A stretch of 64,000 nucleotides of DNA, from contig CAWDDW010000003.1 in the NCBI GenBank assembly GCA_963801185.1, positions 434,001 through 498,000 on the forward strand. Direction: 5' to 3'. The stretch comes from Palsa-601 sp963801185 (GTDB lineage: Bacteria > Actinomycetota > Acidimicrobiia > Acidimicrobiales > Bog-793). Every line of letters starts with the position of its first letter. Positions within the stretch are counted from its first letter, which is position 1. Of this stretch, positions 60,507 to 64,000 are shown in pieces. A program made the translations under genes and the position numbers. The notes under the pieces were generated by a model. It did not search any database and was not told the DNA's origin. It worked only from the letters and a program-made list of their open reading frames with translations.

Positions 60507-61211
60507 ATGTTGGAACTGGCGATCCTCGGGCTCTTGAAGGGGCGCCCCATGCACGGCTACGACCTGCGCAAACGTCTGCGCAGTGGCTTCGGCCTGCTTG
60601 CCAGCCTGTCGTTCGGCTCCCTCTATCCCGCACTCGCCCGCTTGGAGCGGACTGGCGCCGTCCGTGAGATCGAGCCGCGAGCGGCCGCATCGGGGGCCTC
60701 AGCGGAGGTGATCCCGTTGACAGGATCGTTGTCGGGGGAAAAGGCGGCCTTTCGGGCGAGATTGGCGGCCCGAGCGGCCAGCTCGGCAAGGACGACCGCT
60801 CGCAGCGCGGCCGGTAGCACCAGGGGGCGGAAGGTGTACGAGCTCACGGAGCTCGGCGACCGCATGTTCTCCTCACTGCTCGCGGACGACACCGACACCG
60901 ACCGGCAGAACGAAGACAAGTCGTTCGCGCTCCGCTGGTCGTTCGCCCGGTACCTGACGGACGACGGGCGCCTCCGGCTGCTCGAACGCCAGCGGAGGCA
61001 CATCGGGGACCGGATCGCGTCCGCTGAGCGCGGGCTCTCGACCCCCAACGGCGCGCTCGATCGCTACGAGCGCCAGATCGCCGAGCACACGATCGACTCG
61101 CTCAACCAGGACCTGTCCTGGATCGAGTCGCTGATCGCCATCGAGCAAGCGAGACTCGGTGGCTGCCAGGACCGAGACGGACGTCTCTTGACAGCTGAGA
61201 AGGAGATCGGC
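60507..61211 (+). CDS. PadR-family transcriptional regulator, in frame with ino1
   Basis: A 235-residue PadR. The winged helix begins at once: LELAILGLLKGRPMHGYDLR, then FGSLYPALARLERTG. An Ala-rich insertion of about 60 residues (IPLTGSLSGEKAAFRARLAA) sits in the wing before GRKVYELTELGD. The C-terminal helical domain (SFALRWSFARYLTDDGRLRL) mediates dimer formation. No stop codon separates it from ino1: the frame continues through AEKEIG into the Ino1 start. PadR and ino1 are also neighbours in mycobacteria (Rv0047c/Rv0046c), where they are separate genes. Confidence 0.85.
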
Positions 61212-62303
61212 ATGACATCGCAGCGCAAGATCAGGGTCGCCATTGCCGGCGTCGGCAACTGTGCCAGTTCGCTCATACAGGGCATCGAGTACTACCGCAA
61301 CGCCGATCCGGCGGACTCGGTGCCTGGCCTCATGCACGTCGTGCTCGGTGGCTACCACGTCGGTGACACCGAGATAGTGGCCGCCTTCGACGTCGACTCG
61401 GCGAAAGTCGGGCTCGACCTCAGCAAGGCCATCCACGCCGGGCAGAACAACACGGTCCGTTTTGCCGATGTCCCCGAGCTCGGCGTGACGGTGCGTCGGG
61501 GCCCGACGCTCGACGGCCTCGGTCGCTACTACCGCGACGTGGTCGAGGAGTCGCTGGCCGAGCCGGTCGACGTGGCGGAGGTGCTCCGCGAGGCCCGAGC
61601 GGACGTCCTCGTCTCCTATCTGCCGGTCGGCTCGGAGGAGGCTCAGAAGCACTACGCCGCAGCCGCCATCGAGGCCAAGGTCGCGTTCGTAAACGCCATC
61701 CCGGTCTTCATCGCGAGCAACCCCGAGTGGGCCAAGCGTTTCGAGGAAGCGGGCGTCCCGATCGTCGGGGACGACATCAAGAGCCAAGTCGGAGCAACCA
61801 TCGTCCACCGGATCCTTACCCGACTGTTCGAGGACCGCGGCATGGTCCTCGACCGGACGTACCAGCTGAACGTGGGCGGGAACATGGACTTCCGCAACAT
61901 GCTCGAACGAGAGCGGCTCGAGTCGAAGAAGATCTCGAAAACCCAGTCGGTGACGAGCCAGCTCGAACACGAGCTGGCGGACGGGAACGTCCACATCGGC
62001 CCGTCCGACCACGTGCCTTGGCTCGAGGACCGCAAGTGGGCGTACATCCGCATGGAGGGCCGCAACTTCGGTGACGTGCCGCTCAACCTGGAGCTGAAGC
62101 TCGAGGTGTGGGACTCTCCGAACTCTGCTGGGGTGATCATCGACGCGCTGCGCTGCGCCAAGCTCGCCCTCGATCGCGGGATCGGGGGCCCACTGCTGGG
62201 TCCATCCGCATATTTCATGAAATCGCCGCCTATCCAGTACCGGGACGAAGAAGCCCGCGATATGGTCGAGCGTTACGCCGCCGGTGAGCCGGGAGCTCGC
62301 TGA
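61212..62303 (+). CDS. ino1: Myo-inositol-1-phosphate synthase
   Basis: A 363-residue Ino1: NAD site VAIAGVGNCASSLIQGIEYY, then GDTEIVAAFDVDSAKVGLDL, SYLPVGSEEAQKHYA, GDDIKSQVGATIVHRIL and NVGGNMDFRNML with catalytic Lys region SKKISKTQSVTSQ. It turns glucose-6-phosphate into inositol-1-phosphate for phosphatidylinositol and mycothiol. ATG 61212 follows AAGGAG by six bases, so separate translation is possible even though the PadR frame runs straight in. Length matches the actinobacterial enzyme. Confidence 0.96.
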   Translation: MTSQRKIRVAIAGVGNCASSLIQGIEYYRNADPADSVPGLMHVVLGGYHVGDTEIVAAFDVDSAKVGLDLSKAIHAGQNNTVRFADVPELGVTVRRGPTLDGLGRYYRDVVEESLAEPVDVAEVLREARADVLVSYLPVGSEEAQKHYAAAAIEAKVAFVNAIPVFIASNPEWAKRFEEAGVPIVGDDIKSQVGATIVHRILTRLFEDRGMVLDRTYQLNVGGNMDFRNMLERERLESKKISKTQSVTSQLEHELADGNVHIGPSDHVPWLEDRKWAYIRMEGRNFGDVPLNLELKLEVWDSPNSAGVIIDALRCAKLALDRGIGGPLLGPSAYFMKSPPIQYRDEEARDMVERYAAGEPGAR

Positions 62304-62347
62304 ACCCGCGACCGCGTGCAGCGACAGTCAGATTGAGGCCATCGTCG

Positions 62348-63745
62348 TCAGTCCTGGCCCGCCTGGCGGGCAGCCCACCATTCGTGGACGCGCCTCAGCA
62401 CCTCGTCCTTTCCGATCAGGCCTTCTTCGATGCGGATCCTCATGAGGAAGTCGAGGGCGGCACCGACGGCGCGCCCAGGCGGGATGCCGAGTGCAGCCAT
62501 TACCTCGACCCCGTCCATCTCGGGCCGCAGCGCGGCGAGCTCCTCCTGCTTGCGCAGCTCGGCCAGGCGCTCTTCGAGCTCGTCCATTCGCTGGCCGAGG
62601 GCCTTCGCGCGAGCGGCATTCCTCGTCGTGCAGTCGCACCGGGTCAGCTCGTTCAGCCTCCCAAGGAGCGGGCCGGCGTCGTGGGCGTACCGGCGGACAG
62701 CGGAGTCGGTCCAACCCATCTTGTAGGTGTGGAACCTGAGGTGCAGCTCCACAAGCTTGCTGACGTCCTCGATCTCGGATGTGGGGTACCGCAAGGCCTT
62801 CATGCGCTCGCGTGTCATGCGTGCGCCCACCACGTCGTGATGGTGGAAGCTGACGCCATCAGGCCCGACCGCCCGCGTCTTCGGCTTGCCGACGTCGTGG
62901 AAGAGCGCGGCGAGGCGGAGCACCTTGTCGGGGCTCGTCTTTGCCACCACGGCGATCGTGTGCGCGAGAACGTCCTTGTGCCGCTGGATCGGGTCCTGTT
63001 CGAGCTCGAGAGCCGGCAGCTCCGGCAGGAACTCAGCAGCCAGGCCGGTGCGGATGAGGAACCACAGGCCGTCGGACGGCTCGGGCAGTAAGAGAAGCTT
63101 GTCGAGCTCGTCCCGGATCCGCTCGGCGGAGACGATCGAAAGACGCTCGTGCATCTCGGTGACGGCCTTGACGAGGGCGTCGTCCGGCATGAGCCCGTAA
63201 CCCGCCAAGAAACGCGCCGCCCTCATCATCCGTAGCGGGTCGTCCGAGAACGACATGCCCGGGTCAAGAGGCGTTCTGAGCCGGCGCGCCGCGAGATCCT
63301 CGAGGCCCCCGTAGGGGTCGATCATCTCGAGGCCCGGGACCTCGAGTGCCATTGCGTTAACGGTGAAGTCGCGCCTCGAGAGGTCTGCGAAGATGTCGTC
63401 CCCGAACCGGACTTCGGGTTTGCGCGAGTCCGGGTCGTACGCCTCGGCCCGGTGCGTCGTGATCTCGAAGCGATGCCCGCGCACCATCGCACCGATGGTC
63501 CCGAAGCGCTTGCCTTGGGTCCAGATCGCGGAGGCGAGCGGCTTGATCAGCTCTTCTATGTCGTCGGGAACAGCATCGGTCGTGAGATCGATGTCGACGT
63601 CGCCACCTTTGACCCCTCCCGGGCGGCCGGCGATGGCATCGCGCACCGTTCCGCCGACCAGGTACAGCGTCTTGCCCGCCGACCGGAAGCGGGTGGCGAT
63701 CGGGGCGGTCAGGTCAAGAACTGGCCGCAAGCGCTCTGGGACCAC
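62348..63745 (-). CDS. cca: CCA tRNA nucleotidyltransferase
   Basis: A 465-residue class II nucleotidyltransferase: LYLVGGTVRDAIAGR (about 28-42), GGDVDIDLTTDA with metal Asp residues, DLSRRDFTVNAMAL, DPYGGLEDLAARRLR, then an HD domain with ALFHDVGKPKTR. It adds or repairs CCA at tRNA 3' ends. Most actinobacterial copies carry the HD domain. GTG 63745 was chosen; the longer frame overlaps the next gene. It converges on ino1 with a 44-bp gap. Confidence 0.93.
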   Translation of the reverse strand: MVPERLRPVLDLTAPIATRFRSAGKTLYLVGGTVRDAIAGRPGGVKGGDVDIDLTTDAVPDDIEELIKPLASAIWTQGKRFGTIGAMVRGHRFEITTHRAEAYDPDSRKPEVRFGDDIFADLSRRDFTVNAMALEVPGLEMIDPYGGLEDLAARRLRTPLDPGMSFSDDPLRMMRAARFLAGYGLMPDDALVKAVTEMHERLSIVSAERIRDELDKLLLLPEPSDGLWFLIRTGLAAEFLPELPALELEQDPIQRHKDVLAHTIAVVAKTSPDKVLRLAALFHDVGKPKTRAVGPDGVSFHHHDVVGARMTRERMKALRYPTSEIEDVSKLVELHLRFHTYKMGWTDSAVRRYAHDAGPLLGRLNELTRCDCTTRNAARAKALGQRMDELEERLAELRKQEELAALRPEMDGVEVMAALGIPPGRAVGAALDFLMRIRIEEGLIGKDEVLRRVHEWWAARQAGQD

Positions 63746-63773
63746 GGTCCCCGAGGGTACCCGGCTCCAGGGC

Positions 63774-64000
63774 CTACCCGAAGTGGAGCTGGGCAACGGC
63801 CGCCACCACGTCCCCGGCGAACTCGTCGACCGGTCCCGCACAGCTCACGGGCTCGGGGTGGACGAGCCTGCCACCGAGCGCATCGATGCAGGCCCGGACC
63901 GATTGCTCGAGTGCTTCGAGGTCGTAACCGCCCTCGAGGAAAGCGATCCGCCGGCCGGCCGGAGCGAGGGCGGCCGTGCGCGAGGTGAGGTCGGCAAAGT
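63774..64000 (-). CDS. Histone-deacetylase-family protein, 3' end only
   Basis: The last 74 residues of a gene that enters from the right edge. AGRRIAFLEGGYDLEALEQS is the GGYD loop that ends the HDAC/AcuC/acetylpolyamine amidohydrolase active site (Tyr as transition-state residue). The C-terminus is AAVAQLHFG then TAG. These enzymes remove acetyl groups from lysine or polyamines with zinc. It is 28 bp upstream of the cca start in the same direction. Confidence 0.85.
   Translation of the reverse strand, partial: FADLTSRTAALAPAGRRIAFLEGGYDLEALEQSVRACIDALGGRLVHPEPVSCAGPVDEFAGDVVAAVAQLHFG

Overview
The window is about 64 kb of very GC-rich, densely coded chromosome from an actinobacterium. WhiB, a GlnR-type regulator beside two glutamine synthetases, a paired GET3-like ATPase system, DUF5318, a PadR/inositol-phosphate-synthase pair, an F420-type luciferase-like oxidoreductase and frequent GTG/TTG starts all point there. 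I would guess a lineage near Acidimicrobiia rather than a mycobacterium or streptomycete, but that is inference. No CRISPR array, prophage, insertion sequence or rRNA was seen. One tRNA gene (Pro, CGG) is present.

Layout. 1-9.7 kb: the end of an M16 protease pair, an RNase Z-like hydrolase, a secreted repeat protein, a frameshifted LuxR-type ATPase regulator and small membrane/exported proteins. 9.7-11.2 kb: tRNA-Pro and a RES/Xre-type toxin-antitoxin pair. 11.3-20 kb: a housekeeping block that resembles the mycobacterial whiB4/Rv3677-Rv3680 neighbourhood (CorC, receiver, two GET3-like ATPases, WhiB, NUDIX, MBL hydrolase, Mrp, HesB/IscA, RidA). 20-25 kb: a lipoprotein propeller, then nitrogen assimilation (glnR-like, glnA2, glnA). 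25-33 kb: hydrolases, a flavodoxin, a NarL-type two-component system, a multi-domain diguanylate cyclase and a glutaredoxin-thioredoxin reductase fusion. 33-47 kb: scattered metabolism (YbjQ, phosphatase, exonuclease, PLP decarboxylase, pterin dehydratase, DUF3089 lipoprotein, PPi-type phosphofructokinase, LLM oxidoreductase), a kinase-like/flippase-like membrane protein and an ArsR-MFS-SDR-hydrolase operon. 47-51.5 kb: a flavin reductase/ferredoxin/NuoF-like redox cassette and an acyl-CoA ligase. 51.5-52.7 kb: an ArsR-type regulator divergent from a 52-residue protein. 52.7-57 kb: the conserved rpsF-ssb-rpsR-rplI-dnaB block, where dnaB carries a mini-intein. 57-64 kb: VOC protein, panB, DUF5318, a CPBP protease, padR joined in frame to ino1, cca, and the end of a histone-deacetylase-family gene.

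A recurring feature is single-base reading-frame breaks in otherwise well-preserved genes. They occur near 7765, 15670, 29282, 29981, 30084, 31105, 36443, and twice inside the intein (53433 and 53205); there is also an in-frame TAG at 49486-49488. Seven of the nine indels are +1. In each case one base change restores family motifs, so consensus error is at least as likely as true decay. These genes are annotated across the break.

The most notable items are the dnaB mini-intein with three DnaA-box-like sites about 32 bp apart upstream of dnaB, the continuous PadR-Ino1 reading frame with a leaderless, palindrome-covered promoter, the GlnR-like regulator without the receiver aspartate, the divergent ArsR operator with a tiny Cys-containing protein, and the NuoF-like/ferredoxin/flavin reductase cassette.
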